Source: Thalassobaculum_A sp040219615 | GTDB lineage: Bacteria > Pseudomonadota > Alphaproteobacteria > Thalassobaculales > Thalassobaculaceae | NCBI RefSeq assembly: GCF_040219615.1 | Contig: NZ_JAVJSE010000024.1 | Span: 1 to 64,000, forward strand | DNA length: 64,000 nucleotides | Direction of reading: 5' to 3' | In this document: positions 52,870-61,634 of the stretch, piece after piece | Position numbering within the stretch: position 1 is the first letter of the stretch | How the letters are laid out: each line of letters begins with the position of its first letter | Translations under genes and position numbers: made by a program | Notes under the pieces: model-generated | Told to the model about the DNA's origin: nothing | The model's input: only the letters and a program-made list of their open reading frames with translations | Database searches by the model: none

Positions 52870-53757
52870 CTAGCCGCCGAGGACCCGGCCGGCGACGGCG
52901 TCGAGACGGGCGACCACCTCGGGATCGCGGGACTCGGCGTGGGTGATCATCGCGTGGTCGAGGGCCCGGTCGCCGCCCTGCTCGTCGACCATCGGCCGGC
53001 GGCGCAGCTTCGGCGCGGCCGTCTTGATCAGCGAGCGGGCCTTGTCGGCGTTCGACAGCAGCACCCGCACCACCACCTCGACGGTGACGTGGTCGTGGTC
53101 GGGATGCCAGCAGTCGTAGTCGGTCACCATGGCGACCGTCGCATAGGGGATCTCCGCCTCGCGGGCCAGCTTGGCCTCCGGCATGTTGGTCATGCCGATC
53201 ACGTCGCAGCCCCAGGACCGGTACAGGTTCGATTCCGCCAGGGTCGAGAACTGCGGCCCTTCCATCGTCATGTAGGTCCCGCCCCGGCTGTGCGGCAGCC
53301 CCAGCTCCCGGCAGGCCTCCTCGAGCGCGTCGCCGATCCGGGTGCTGACCGGATGCGCCATCGACACATGCGCCACGCAGCCCCGGCCGAAGAAGCTCTT
53401 CTCGCGCGCGAAGGTCCGGTCGATGAACTGGTCGACCAGGACGAAATGCCCGGGGGCGTACTCGTGCTTCAGCGAACCGACCGCCGACACCGAGATGATG
53501 TCGGTGACCCCGGCGCGCTTCATGGCGTCGATATTGGCCCGGTAGTTGATGTCGCTCGGGCTGTGCCGGTGGCCGCGGCCGTGGCGGGGCAGGAACACCA
53601 GTTGCTGGCCGTCGAGCTCGCCGAACAGCAACTGGTCGGACGGTTCGCCGAACGACGACGGCACCGTCTCCCACCGCGTGTCGGCGAGTCCGTCGATCTG
53701 GTACACGCCACTGCCGCCGATAACGCCGATCAGGGCTTCCCGGGTATCCTCCGCCAT
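52870..53757 (-). CDS. mtnP: S-methyl-5'-thioadenosine phosphorylase
   Basis: 295 residues; splits methylthioadenosine with phosphate to adenine and methylthioribose-1-phosphate, in methionine salvage. Purine phosphorylase fold: GVIGGSGVYQIDGL at the start, LPRHGRGHRHSPSDINYRAN, ISVSAVGSLKHE, YMTMEGPQFSTLAES and GMTNMPEAKLAREAE, then MVTDYDCWH. Family length about 290. ATG at 53757 is preferred over a GTG twelve codons upstream since it lies 7 bp from GGAAAG. Other salvage genes are absent. Confidence 0.95.
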   Translation of the reverse strand: MAEDTREALIGVIGGSGVYQIDGLADTRWETVPSSFGEPSDQLLFGELDGQQLVFLPRHGRGHRHSPSDINYRANIDAMKRAGVTDIISVSAVGSLKHEYAPGHFVLVDQFIDRTFAREKSFFGRGCVAHVSMAHPVSTRIGDALEEACRELGLPHSRGGTYMTMEGPQFSTLAESNLYRSWGCDVIGMTNMPEAKLAREAEIPYATVAMVTDYDCWHPDHDHVTVEVVVRVLLSNADKARSLIKTAAPKLRRRPMVDEQGGDRALDHAMITHAESRDPEVVARLDAVAGRVLGG

Positions 53758-53867
53758 CGCTCGTCTTTCCGCTGCGCCAAGCCGTCCCGACACCTATAGC
53801 GCGGGGCAGCGGGCAAGCGAAAGGGCGAGGGCCGACGGCGGCGTCGCCGGCGAGCCGTCGACCGCGG

Positions 53868-54434
53868 TCAGAGCGCGGGTTCGAGGTCGACCCGGACCAG
53901 GCGGATGCGCCGGACCACCCGACCGCGAAGCGACCGGTTCACCGTCTCGGTCAGTGCCATCTCGGCGCGAGCCCGGTCCGGACGATGTACCGCGCGCGGC
54001 CCCAGCAGGGCGAGCGCCTCGGCCGCCGCCTGGGCGATCTCGTCGGCCCGGTCGCGCACCACGGCGGCGAAGGCGCGCCGCGCCTCCACCGCGATCCTGG
54101 CCTCGACCCGCCAACGGTCCGGGCTGAGCGGGCGGCCGTGGAAACCGATGATCGGCCGGTCGAACTCGATCCGCACGTTCTCGCGGTCGTCGGACTCCAG
54201 CCGCTGGAACAGGGCGTAGACCAGCAGGCCGGCCAGAATCGACAGGCAGGCGACGCCGAAGATATTGCGGCCGACCTCCGATGCCTGAATCCCGGCACCG
54301 AACCGCACCGCCGACACCGCCTCGACCGCCGCCCAGCCGACGCCGAACGCCAGGAACACGGTGCCGCACAGCAGCAGCATGGTGCTGCCGAGCCAGACGC
54401 TTCTGTTGATGAGAGGAGAGACGGAGTCGAGCAT
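53868..54434 (-). CDS. Unrecognised membrane protein with two N-terminal helices
   Basis: 188 residues. Hydrophobic helices at 14-42 and 58-76 are followed by a soluble part (85-188) rich in Arg and Ala with EARIAVEARRAFAAVVRDRADE, a likely helix, and a C-terminal beta-like strand RGRVVRRIRLVRVDL. No family recognised; the last strand is vaguely FliL-like, but no flagellar genes are near. ATG at 54434. It lies between mtnP and the HD-GYP gene, all on the minus strand, with about 85-110 bp gaps. Confidence 0.6.
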   Translation of the reverse strand: MLDSVSPLINRSVWLGSTMLLLCGTVFLAFGVGWAAVEAVSAVRFGAGIQASEVGRNIFGVACLSILAGLLVYALFQRLESDDRENVRIEFDRPIIGFHGRPLSPDRWRVEARIAVEARRAFAAVVRDRADEIAQAAAEALALLGPRAVHRPDRARAEMALTETVNRSLRGRVVRRIRLVRVDLEPAL

Positions 54435-54520
54435 GGTCGCACCGAGTATCGCCGTCCCCCGTCAGTCGAACGCCCCTGAGCCGCGCCGGTTCCCCGGGTC
54501 TCGCGGATTTCGCCTACGGG

Positions 54521-55777
54521 TCAGTAGCTGTGCACGGGAAACTCGAACCCGCCCCGGCAGACCGTCAGGCAGGCGTCGACGACGGCCGCATCGTACCGGA
54601 CGCCCCGGCCGTCGCGCAGTTCATCGAGCGCCGCCGGCATTCCCAGCGCCGGCCGGTACGGCCGATGGCTGCACATGGCTTCGACGACGTCGGCCACGCC
54701 GATGATCCGGGCCTCGAGCCGGATCGCCGATCCGGCCAGGCCGCGCGGGTACCCGCTGCCGTCCAGGCGCTCGTGGTGCTGGTGGACGATGTCGGCGACC
54801 GGCCAGGGGAAATCGACCTCGCGGAGGATCTCGTAGCCTTGTTCCGCATGGGTCCTGACGATCGCGAGTTCGCTGTCGCTCAGGCGGGCCGGCCGCACGA
54901 GGATGTCCGCCGGCACCGCGATCTCGCCGAGGTCGTGCAGCAGGGCGGCATATTCGAGCCCCGCCCTTTCCTCGTCCGGAAGTCCGAGTTCGTCGGCGAG
55001 TGCGAGCGCGAGCGCCGCTACCCGGCGCTCGTGCCCGGCGGTGTAGGCCCCTCGCTTCTCGATCGCCAGGCCAAGGGTGTCTACCGTCTGCCGCAGTATC
55101 CGCTCGGCCCTGAGCAGAGACCGCTTCAGGTCCTCCTGGGCGTTCCTGATATCGGTGAGGTCGACGCCGACGACGACGATGCCCTGGATCGCTCCCGATG
55201 CCTCACGGATCGGCGCGCCGTGCCAGCGATGGAGGAGGGCCCGGCCGTCCGCAGTGGCCAGCCGCACGTCCGCGACGTCCGGCTGGCCGGTTCGCAGGAT
55301 CCTTTCGATCGCCCTCCGCGCAAGGGCCAGGTCGTAGGGATAGGCGAGGTCGGCGATGGTCATCCCGGCGAGTTGCGCGGCGGTATACCCGCTCACCGCC
55401 TCCAGGGCATTGTTCCATTCGAGGATCCCGCCCTCCGGATCGTTGACGAACAACGGGCTGGGGAGTGCTCTGCCGATCGCCTCCAGGCGCCGCAGCGCGG
55501 TCTCCCGGCGTTCATGCTCGCGGGCCGCACGCCCGGCCAGCATGAACCACACGGCGAACAGCCCGATGGCGGTCGCCAGGACGAATGCCACCCCTTTGTA
55601 GGTGCCGTACTGGACGAGCCGGTCCGGGTCGGTCGTCAGGAGCGCAAGGGCCTGGTCGGAGAACACGATGTAGGCCGTCGCCAACACGCAGTAGCCGCCT
55701 CCGATCGCCGTGGCCTCGGTCAGTACATGCCTGCGCTTCGGCACGACCTCCAAGTTCGCTGACCCGCCCCCCCGCAT
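54521..55777 (-). CDS. PAS-HD-GYP cyclic-di-GMP phosphodiesterase-like protein
   Basis: 418 residues. Two membrane helices (25-45 and 62-82) suggest a periplasmic loop of under 20 residues. A PAS domain at 95-215 follows, then an HD-GYP domain with LLHDLGEIAVP (281-282 HD) and HQHHERLDGSGYPRGLAG (334-350). The canonical 'HDIGK' is HDLGE, so the lysine is replaced by Glu; the HHExxDGxGYP loop is intact. It likely degrades c-di-GMP, but activity should be tested. GAGGAGG precedes ATG 55777. It runs toward mtnP with an 86-bp gap. Confidence 0.9.
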   Translation of the reverse strand: MRGGGSANLEVVPKRRHVLTEATAIGGGYCVLATAYIVFSDQALALLTTDPDRLVQYGTYKGVAFVLATAIGLFAVWFMLAGRAAREHERRETALRRLEAIGRALPSPLFVNDPEGGILEWNNALEAVSGYTAAQLAGMTIADLAYPYDLALARRAIERILRTGQPDVADVRLATADGRALLHRWHGAPIREASGAIQGIVVVGVDLTDIRNAQEDLKRSLLRAERILRQTVDTLGLAIEKRGAYTAGHERRVAALALALADELGLPDEERAGLEYAALLHDLGEIAVPADILVRPARLSDSELAIVRTHAEQGYEILREVDFPWPVADIVHQHHERLDGSGYPRGLAGSAIRLEARIIGVADVVEAMCSHRPYRPALGMPAALDELRDGRGVRYDAAVVDACLTVCRGGFEFPVHSY

Positions 55778-55907
55778 ACCGCCTCCTCGCCACCGCCGGC
55801 CCTTGCAGTCGGACGGACCCACTCGTCCCAAAGGCCACGGCCGCCCCGAGCCGGCATTGATCCGCGTCAACCCCGCGACGGCCGCGGACCCGGCCCGGAA
55901 CGGGAAA

Positions 55908-55933
55908 GGGCCGGAAGGTTTCCCCTCCGGCCC
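55908..55933 (-). terminator. Terminator hairpin after the bc1 operon
   Basis: Minus-strand reading: GGGCCGGAGG, loop GGAAA, CCTTCCGGCCC, then TTTCCC. A strong stem with only a short T-run, 28 bp past the cytochrome c1 stop. Confidence 0.6.
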
Positions 55934-55961
55934 CGGTCCCTCGTGTCGGCGGTCGCCGGCG

Positions 55962-56741
55962 TCAGTGCACGGCGGCCCAGATCTTCCGCTTGGTCGCGTA
56001 CAGCAGGCCTGTGAACACCAGCAGGAACAGGATGGACATCACCCCGGCCCGCTTGCGCTGCTCCAGGTTCGGCTCGGACGCCCAGGCCAGGAAGGCGGAG
56101 ACGTCCTTGGCCTGCTGGGCGATGGTCGCCGGGGTGCCGTCGCCGTAGGTCACGCCGTCCGGGAACAGCGGCGGCGGCATGGCGATCTGGTGCCCGGCGA
56201 AGCCGGTATTGTAGTACATGCCGTCCGGGACCTTCATGTCGGCCGGCGCGTCCTTGTAGCCGGTCAGCAGGCCGTACAGGTAGTCGGCCCCGCCGACGCG
56301 GGCATCAACGATCAGCGACAGGTCCGGCGGCAATGCGCCCCCGTTCGCGGCCCGCGCCGCGTTGTCGTTGGCGAACGGGCTGACGAACCGGTCCGACGGC
56401 TTGCCCGGCCGCTCGAACATCTCGCCCTCGTCGTTCGGGCCGTCCGTCACCTGCTTCTCGGCCGCGATCGCCTTGATCTCGTCCTCGCCGTAGCCGAGGT
56501 CGGCGAGATTGCGGTAGGCGACGAACTTGAGCCCGTGGCAGCTCGCGCAGACGTTCTGATAGACCTGGAGACCGCGTTGCAGGGATGCCCGGTCGAAGGT
56601 TCCGAACACGCCCGAGAACGACCAGTCCTGCGCCTCGATGTGGAGTTCGCCGGCGGCCTGGGCGGGACCCGAGAGGGCCGCCACGGCCAGGGCGGAAGCG
56701 ACCAGTCCGGCGCCCGCCAGCGTCTTGATGCGCGCGATCAT
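55962..56741 (-). CDS. petC: Cytochrome c1 of the bc1 complex
   Basis: 259 residues. Signal peptide (1-28, ending AQAAG). Haem site VCASCHG near 66; ALPPDLS and MPPPLFPDG include the axial Met region; the C-terminal helix is SILFLLVFTGLLYATKRK, anchoring it to the inner membrane. It takes electrons from the Rieske protein and passes them to soluble cytochrome c. ATG at 56741 shares one base with the cytochrome b TGA, so they are coupled. Last gene of petABC. Confidence 0.96.
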   Translation of the reverse strand: MIARIKTLAGAGLVASALAVAALSGPAQAAGELHIEAQDWSFSGVFGTFDRASLQRGLQVYQNVCASCHGLKFVAYRNLADLGYGEDEIKAIAAEKQVTDGPNDEGEMFERPGKPSDRFVSPFANDNAARAANGGALPPDLSLIVDARVGGADYLYGLLTGYKDAPADMKVPDGMYYNTGFAGHQIAMPPPLFPDGVTYGDGTPATIAQQAKDVSAFLAWASEPNLEQRKRAGVMSILFLLVFTGLLYATKRKIWAAVH

Positions 56742-57994
56742 CAGACCTTCTCCCTCGGGGCCGCGGTCGCGCCGGCGAACCCGGCGCCGCCGCCGGTTAC
56801 CGGCTCGCTGATCGATTTCGGCAACTGCCGCGGGGTCTCGAACACCGAGAGCAGCGGCAGGATCACCAGGAAGTGGATGAAGTAGTAGGCCGTGGCCAGC
56901 CGGGAGGCGAGCACGTACCAGCCCTCCGGCGGCTTGCCGCCCAGATAGGTCAGCGCCACCACGTCGATCACCAGGATCCAGAAGAAGATCTTGAAGATCG
57001 GGCGGAACTGGCCGCTGCGGACCGGCGAGCGGTCGAGCCAGGGCAGGATGAACAGGACGGCGATGGCGCCGAACATGAACAGCACGCCGCCGAGCTTGTC
57101 CGGGATCGCCCGCAGGATCGCGTAGAACGGCAGGAAGTACCATTCCGGGACGATGTGCGCCGGGGTCACCAGCGGGTCGGCCGGGATGTAGTTGTCCGGA
57201 TGGCCCATGAAGTTCGGCGCGAAGAACACGAAGGCCGCGAACGCGATCAGGAACACACCAAGGCCGAACGCGTCCTTCACCGTGTAGTACGGATGGAACG
57301 GGATCTGATCCTTCGGTCCCTTGACGTCGATGCCGAGCGGGTTGTTCGAGCCGAAGCGGTGCAGCGCCACCAGATGCAGCACGACCACGCCGACGATCAC
57401 GAACGGCAGCAGGTAGTGCAGCGAGAAGAACCGGTTCAGGGTCGCGTTGTCGACCGCGAAGCCGCCCCACAGCCAGGTCACGATGCTTTCGCCGACCACC
57501 GGGATCGCCGAGAACAGGTTGGTGATGACGGTGGCGCCCCAGAAGCTCATCTGGCCCCACGGCAGCACGTAGCCCATGAACGCGGTCGCCATCATCAGCA
57601 GCATGATGACCACGCCCAGCATCCACAGCAGTTCGCGCGGCGCCTTGTAGGAGCCGTAGTACAGGCCGCGGAAGATGTGGATGTAGACCACGATGAAGAA
57701 GAAGCTGGCCCCGTTCATGTGGATGTAGCGGATCAGCCAGCCGTAGTTCACGTCGCGCATGATGCGTTCGACGGAATCGAAGGCGTAGTCCACATGCGGG
57801 GTGTAGTGCATCGCCAGCGTGATGCCGGACACCAGCATGATGACCAGGGCGATTCCGGCGAGCGACCCGAAGTTCCACCAGTAGTTCAGGTTCTTCGGGG
57901 TCGGGTACTCATGCAACTCGTGGTGCATGAAGCTGAAGATCGGCAGCCGGTGATCGATCCAGCGCACGATCGGATTGTCGAATTTCGCGGCCAT
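56741..57994 (-). CDS. petB: Cytochrome b of the bc1 complex
   Basis: 417 residues with eight membrane helices. It carries the two haems and the quinol sites: HYTPHVDYAF, GWLIRYIHMNGASF (haem ligands with the later HYLLPFVIVGVVVLHLVALH), VLPWGQMSFWGATVIT, and the PEWYFLPFYAILRAIP signature of the Qo site. It joins Rieske and cytochrome c1 into the proton-pumping complex. Length matches bacterial cytochrome b. 16 bp lie between this gene and petA. Confidence 0.98.
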   Translation of the reverse strand: MAAKFDNPIVRWIDHRLPIFSFMHHELHEYPTPKNLNYWWNFGSLAGIALVIMLVSGITLAMHYTPHVDYAFDSVERIMRDVNYGWLIRYIHMNGASFFFIVVYIHIFRGLYYGSYKAPRELLWMLGVVIMLLMMATAFMGYVLPWGQMSFWGATVITNLFSAIPVVGESIVTWLWGGFAVDNATLNRFFSLHYLLPFVIVGVVVLHLVALHRFGSNNPLGIDVKGPKDQIPFHPYYTVKDAFGLGVFLIAFAAFVFFAPNFMGHPDNYIPADPLVTPAHIVPEWYFLPFYAILRAIPDKLGGVLFMFGAIAVLFILPWLDRSPVRSGQFRPIFKIFFWILVIDVVALTYLGGKPPEGWYVLASRLATAYYFIHFLVILPLLSVFETPRQLPKSISEPVTGGGAGFAGATAAPREKV

Positions 57995-58010
57995 GGTGCG
58001 TCGCCCTCCC

Positions 58011-58541
58011 TCAACCGATCCGGACGACGGAGTCGGAGATGTACTGGTACTCCGGCACCGGCAGGTTCAGCGGCGCGGGGCCCTTGCGGATCCGGCCCGA
58101 GGTGTCGTAGTGCGACCCGTGGCACGGGCAGAACCAGCCGCCGTAGTCGCCGCGCGGGTCGGAGGGCTTCTGGCCGAGCGGCACGCATCCCAGATGGGTG
58201 CAGACGCCGACCACGATCAGCTGCTCCGGCTTCAGCGCGCGGGCACCATCGGCCTGCGGGTCGCGCAACTCGGACAGCGGAACCGCCCGGGCCTCCTCGA
58301 TCTCGGCCGGCGTGCGATGACGCACGAACACCGGCTTGCCGCGCCACTTGACGGTGACCGCCATGCCCTCGGCGACCGTCGAAGTGTCGAACTCGATCGA
58401 CGCGAGCGCCAGCACATCGGCGGCCGGGTTCATCTGATCGATGAACGGCCAAGCCACGCACGCCGCCCCGACGGCGCCGACAGCGGTCGTCGCGACATAC
58501 AGGAAGTCGCGTCGGGTATCGCCCTGATGGGTGTCAGCCAT
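58011..58541 (-). CDS. petA: Rieske iron-sulfur subunit of the bc1 complex
   Basis: 176 residues. The Tat-type N-terminus has TRRDFLY and a membrane helix at 17-38. The [2Fe-2S] ligands are in CTHLGC and CPCHGSHYD. First gene of the petABC operon. ATG at 58541 is used: the longer reading to 58649 has no family homology, and the start lies just before the Tat motif. The 182 bp upstream, shared with trmL, hold the promoters of both; a single run CTGTATACGG near 58590 is the only AT-rich patch. Confidence 0.96.
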   Translation of the reverse strand: MADTHQGDTRRDFLYVATTAVGAVGAACVAWPFIDQMNPAADVLALASIEFDTSTVAEGMAVTVKWRGKPVFVRHRTPAEIEEARAVPLSELRDPQADGARALKPEQLIVVGVCTHLGCVPLGQKPSDPRGDYGGWFCPCHGSHYDTSGRIRKGPAPLNLPVPEYQYISDSVVRIG

Positions 58542-58723
58542 GGTCCTCCAACCCTCAAACGGTCGCCCCCGGACGACCCTGACTCTGTTCTGTATACGGA
58601 CCGGAGGCCCGGACCAACGCGACGCGCTGTCGCAATCCGGTCGGCGCACCCGCCCCGTGCCGCTTCGCTATACCGCACGGCCCGGAGGTTTGCAAAGCGT
58701 CGCGCCACGGTTATTAGCGGCAT

Positions 58724-59191
58724 ATGCGCCTCGTGCTGTACGAACCCGACATCCCGCAGAACGCCGGCACCATCCTCCGGCTCGCCGCCTGCCTGGGCGT
58801 CGGCGTCGACGTCGTCGAGCCCTGCGGCTTCGTCTGGTCGGAGCCGCGCCTGCGGCGGGCCGGCATGGACTACCTGGAATTCGCCGAGGTCGTCCGGCAC
58901 CGGTCGTGGGGCGCGTTCCTGACAGATCGGCAGCCCGGACGGCTGGTGCTGCTGACGACGCGCGGTGCCGTGCCGTTGCCGGCGGCACGCTTCGAGGCCG
59001 GCGACCACCTGGTACTCGGCCGCGAGAGTGCCGGCGTTCCGGACACCGTGCACGGGGCGGCGGACCTGGCGGTGAGGGTGCCGATGACGGCCGGGGCCCG
59101 GTCCCTGAACGTGGCGGTCACCGCCGGCATCGTGCTGGCCGAGGCCCTGCGCCAGACCGGGGGATGGCCGGGAACATGGCCGGGAACATAG
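58724..59191 (+). CDS. trmL: tRNA (cytidine/uridine-34-2'-O)-methyltransferase
   Basis: 155 residues of the SPOUT fold. Methylates the wobble base of Leu tRNAs. Starts MRLVLYEPDIPQNAGTILRLAA, the family hallmark, then DYLEFAEV, and the knotted SAM site LVLGRESAGVP and VPMTAGARSLNVAVTAGI. The last ten residues contain a small GTWPG duplication (GGWPGTWPGT), coded by a 12-bp tandem repeat. ATG at 58724. It diverges from the Rieske gene. Confidence 0.95.
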   Translation: MRLVLYEPDIPQNAGTILRLAACLGVGVDVVEPCGFVWSEPRLRRAGMDYLEFAEVVRHRSWGAFLTDRQPGRLVLLTTRGAVPLPAARFEAGDHLVLGRESAGVPDTVHGAADLAVRVPMTAGARSLNVAVTAGIVLAEALRQTGGWPGTWPGT

Positions 59192-59204
59192 CGGTTTCAG
59201 CCGA

Positions 59205-59333
59205 GGCGGCGGGTGGGTTCCGGATGAGCCGCGCCGGGCGCGTCTCTCCGGAATGACGAAAGGGGCTCTGAATCTGTCGTCATTCCGGAGCGGGTCGCCG
59301 CAGGCGGAGCGCATCCGGAACCCACCCGCCGCC
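59205..59333. repeat. Dispersed palindromic element with 22-bp perfect outer arms
   Basis: GGCGGCGGGTGGGTTCCGGATG (59205-59226) is the exact reverse complement of 59312-59333. The inner arms CCGGAATGACG and CGTCATTCCGG are also paired. It lies between the convergent trmL and cdd genes. This is the best-preserved copy in the window. Confidence 0.92.
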
Positions 59334-59351
59334 GCTGCTTCCCAGGCCGGT

Positions 59352-59903
59352 CTACCGGTCCAGCCGGAACGGGTAGGGCAGCAGCCGCTCCAGGTCGAGG
59401 ATCTCGCCGAGCGCGTCCTCGTCGCCGGAGTCGATCAGCACCAGCGACGGCGGCGCGTCGGTGGCGAACTCGGCGAAAACCTGCCGGCAGGCCCCGCAGG
59501 GCGAGCGGTCGGCGATCCGGGCGTGCAGGGCCTGCACGCACGACACCGCCAGCACCGAGATCCGCCGGAATCCGGCCGAGGCGGCCTGGGTGATGGCGGT
59601 ACGCTCGGCGCAGATCGTCCCGCCATAGCTCGCGTTCTCCACGTTGGCGCCGGTGAAGACCCGGCGCTCGGGATCGTCGGCCATGACCAGGGCGGCCCCG
59701 ACGGTGAAGCCGGAATACGGCGCGTGCGCCCGTGCCGCCGCCGCCCGCGCCATGTCGCGCAGATGCGCCAACTCCGCCGGGTCGACCGTCACCCGGCGCT
59801 CCGGGATCGCGCGCGACGGCACGGTCAGCCGGCCGAGCGGGGTCTCGGTCACCGCCGCCGTCCGCGCCACCGCCGGCAGGGTCAGCTCGATCTTCGCGCT
59901 CAC
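59352..59903 (-). CDS. cdd: Cytidine deaminase
   Basis: 183 residues, with an N-terminal extension of about 45 over the usual 130. Zinc-dependent conversion of cytidine to uridine. Conserved: APYSGFTVGAALV, GANVENASYGGTICAERTA (the catalytic Glu with first Cys) and SPCGACRQVFAEF (two Cys zinc ligands). ATG at 59903 overlaps the hisI stop (ATGA), so the three genes M20-hisI-cdd form one unit. The N-terminal extension (residues 1-45) has no recognised motif. Confidence 0.94.
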   Translation of the reverse strand: MSAKIELTLPAVARTAAVTETPLGRLTVPSRAIPERRVTVDPAELAHLRDMARAAAARAHAPYSGFTVGAALVMADDPERRVFTGANVENASYGGTICAERTAITQAASAGFRRISVLAVSCVQALHARIADRSPCGACRQVFAEFATDAPPSLVLIDSGDEDALGEILDLERLLPYPFRLDR

Positions 59904-60367
59904 GACCCGCTCCCGTACACCTTTCCGGGATCATACGCCTTCGGTTCCACAACCTCCAGCCGCACGCCGCCGGCCCCGTCCGATGCCACCCGCCGGAAGA
60001 AGCAGGCCCGGTAGCCGACATGGCAGGCCCCCGGCCCCTCCTGCTCGACCAGCAGCAGCACCGCGTCCTGATCGCAGTCCAGCCGCACCTCGCGGATCCG
60101 CTGGACATGGCCGCTGGTGCCGCCCTTGCGCCAGATCTCGCGGCGAGAGCGCGACCAGTAGTGCGCCTCGCCGGTCTCGATCGTGGCCTTCAGCGCCGCG
60201 GCGTTCATCCAGGCCATCATAAGCACGGTGCCGCTGTCGGCGTCGGCGGCGATCGCCGGGATCAGCCCGTCGGCGTCGAACTTCGGCGCCAGTGCCGTGC
60301 CTTCCTCGATCTCGGCATGGCTGCCGCGCGCCGCGAACTCGGCCTTCACCGCGGGCGGGGGCGTCAT
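59900..60367 (-). CDS. hisI: Phosphoribosyl-AMP cyclohydrolase
   Basis: 155 residues. Third step of histidine synthesis, opening the ring of phosphoribosyl-AMP. Metal-binding blocks: MMAWMNAAALKATIETGEAHYWSRSR, DCDQDAVLLLVEQ and GACHVGYRACFFR (zinc cysteines). No phosphatase-type HisE domain is fused. ATG at 60367 overlaps the M20 stop; nine codons upstream is a weaker start. The operon order peptidase-hisI-cdd is unusual for histidine genes and probably reflects local packing. Confidence 0.94.
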   Translation of the reverse strand: MTPPPAVKAEFAARGSHAEIEEGTALAPKFDADGLIPAIAADADSGTVLMMAWMNAAALKATIETGEAHYWSRSRREIWRKGGTSGHVQRIREVRLDCDQDAVLLLVEQEGPGACHVGYRACFFRRVASDGAGGVRLEVVEPKAYDPGKVYGSGS

Positions 60368-61539
60368 TTCAGTCCCGCCAGCAGTTCGACCCACATGCCG
60401 GCCCGCGGCGCCAGCGACGACAGGTAGATCTGCTCGTGCAGGGTATGCGCACCCTCGCCGTCGGCCCCGAGGCCGTCCAGGGTCGGGATCCCCAGCGCCG
60501 CGGTGAAGTTGCCGTCCGAGCCGCCGCCGGTGAGCGCGGTCGCCTGCAGGTCGAGGCCGCTCCTGGCGGCCAGCGCCCGGGCCTGCTCCAGCAGCGCGTC
60601 GATCGCCGGGGTGCGCTCATAGGGCGGGCGGTTCATGCCGCCGGTGGCGGTCACCGTCACGTCCGGGTCGCGCGCCACCCGGTCCAGGATCCTGGCGGTC
60701 ATCTCCTCGCCGTCGGCGGCGGTGACCACCCGCAGGTCGATCTCGGCGCGGGCGTCGCGCGGCACCACGTTGACGCCGGTGCCGGCACTGACCAGGCCGA
60801 CGTTCGTGGTGATGCCGCGGGCATAGTCGGTGTAGCCCTCGATCTCCAGGATGTGGTGGGCCAGTTCCCTGACCGCGCTGCGGCCGTCCTCGTGGCGGGC
60901 GCCGGCATGCGCCGGCCGGCCGGTGATCGTCAGCTCGAACCGGCCGACGCCCTTGCGGGCCGCCACCACCTTGCCGCCGTCGCGGGCCGGCTCGGTGACC
61001 AGCACGTATTTCGCCTTCAGCGCCTCGCGCTCGATGATCTCGCGGCTGGTCGGGCTGCCGACCTCCTCCTCGGAGACGTACAGGAAGCTCACCTGCATGC
61101 CGTGGGCGCGGCCGAGCCGCTTGAGGTGGCGCCAGGCGTAGTACGGCAGATAGGCGCCGGCCTTCATGTCGTAGATGCCGGGGCCGAACACCCGGTCGCC
61201 CTCGCGGCGGATCGGGTTGGTCTCGTCCTTGGTGCCGAACGGGTGCACGGTGTCCATGTGCGACAGCACCAGGATCGACGGCTCGCCCTCCTTCCAGTCC
61301 GGCGAGCGCACCAGCACATGGTCGCCGAAGCCGTCGCGGCCGGGGATCCGCTCGACCGTGCAGCCGACCTCGGACCACACCGCCTGCACCTTGTCGGCGA
61401 GCTTGTCGACGGCGTCGCCGTGATAGGTCGGGGTCTCGACCTCGACCCAGTCGAGGATGCCCTCGAGGATCTCCTCGGCGTCGATACGGGGCTCGTTCTC
61501 GCGGGCCAGGGAATCGCGGGGTTGGGCCGCGTCGGTCAT
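60364..61539 (-). CDS. M20-family metallopeptidase (carboxypeptidase G2-like)
   Basis: 391 residues. Di-zinc site: LSHMDTVHPFG (His-Asp), GIYDMKAGAYL (Asp), SEEEVGSPTS (Glu-Glu) and HTLHEQIYL (last His). A lid domain (residues 190-300) has TGRPAHAGARHEDGRSA, the dimerisation block. The group releases glutamate or other acyl-amino acids. ATG at 61539 has a CGGAG box; a start at 61581 lacks one. No signal peptide, so cytoplasmic. It is the first gene of the unit with hisI and cdd. Confidence 0.9.
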   Translation of the reverse strand: MTDAAQPRDSLARENEPRIDAEEILEGILDWVEVETPTYHGDAVDKLADKVQAVWSEVGCTVERIPGRDGFGDHVLVRSPDWKEGEPSILVLSHMDTVHPFGTKDETNPIRREGDRVFGPGIYDMKAGAYLPYYAWRHLKRLGRAHGMQVSFLYVSEEEVGSPTSREIIEREALKAKYVLVTEPARDGGKVVAARKGVGRFELTITGRPAHAGARHEDGRSAVRELAHHILEIEGYTDYARGITTNVGLVSAGTGVNVVPRDARAEIDLRVVTAADGEEMTARILDRVARDPDVTVTATGGMNRPPYERTPAIDALLEQARALAARSGLDLQATALTGGGSDGNFTAALGIPTLDGLGADGEGAHTLHEQIYLSSLAPRAGMWVELLAGLK

Positions 61540-61634
61540 CGGTGTGCTCCGGGTCGCATGGTCGATAGGAAGGAGCGGCATATTAGGGGCCGGCTTCCGG
61601 CATCGGCAAGGCGCCGGCCGGTGCAGCGCTGCGC

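Noticed and set aside
53868..54434. Flagellar FliL protein
   Set aside because: Only the last strand is similar; there are two helices instead of one and no flagellar genes nearby.
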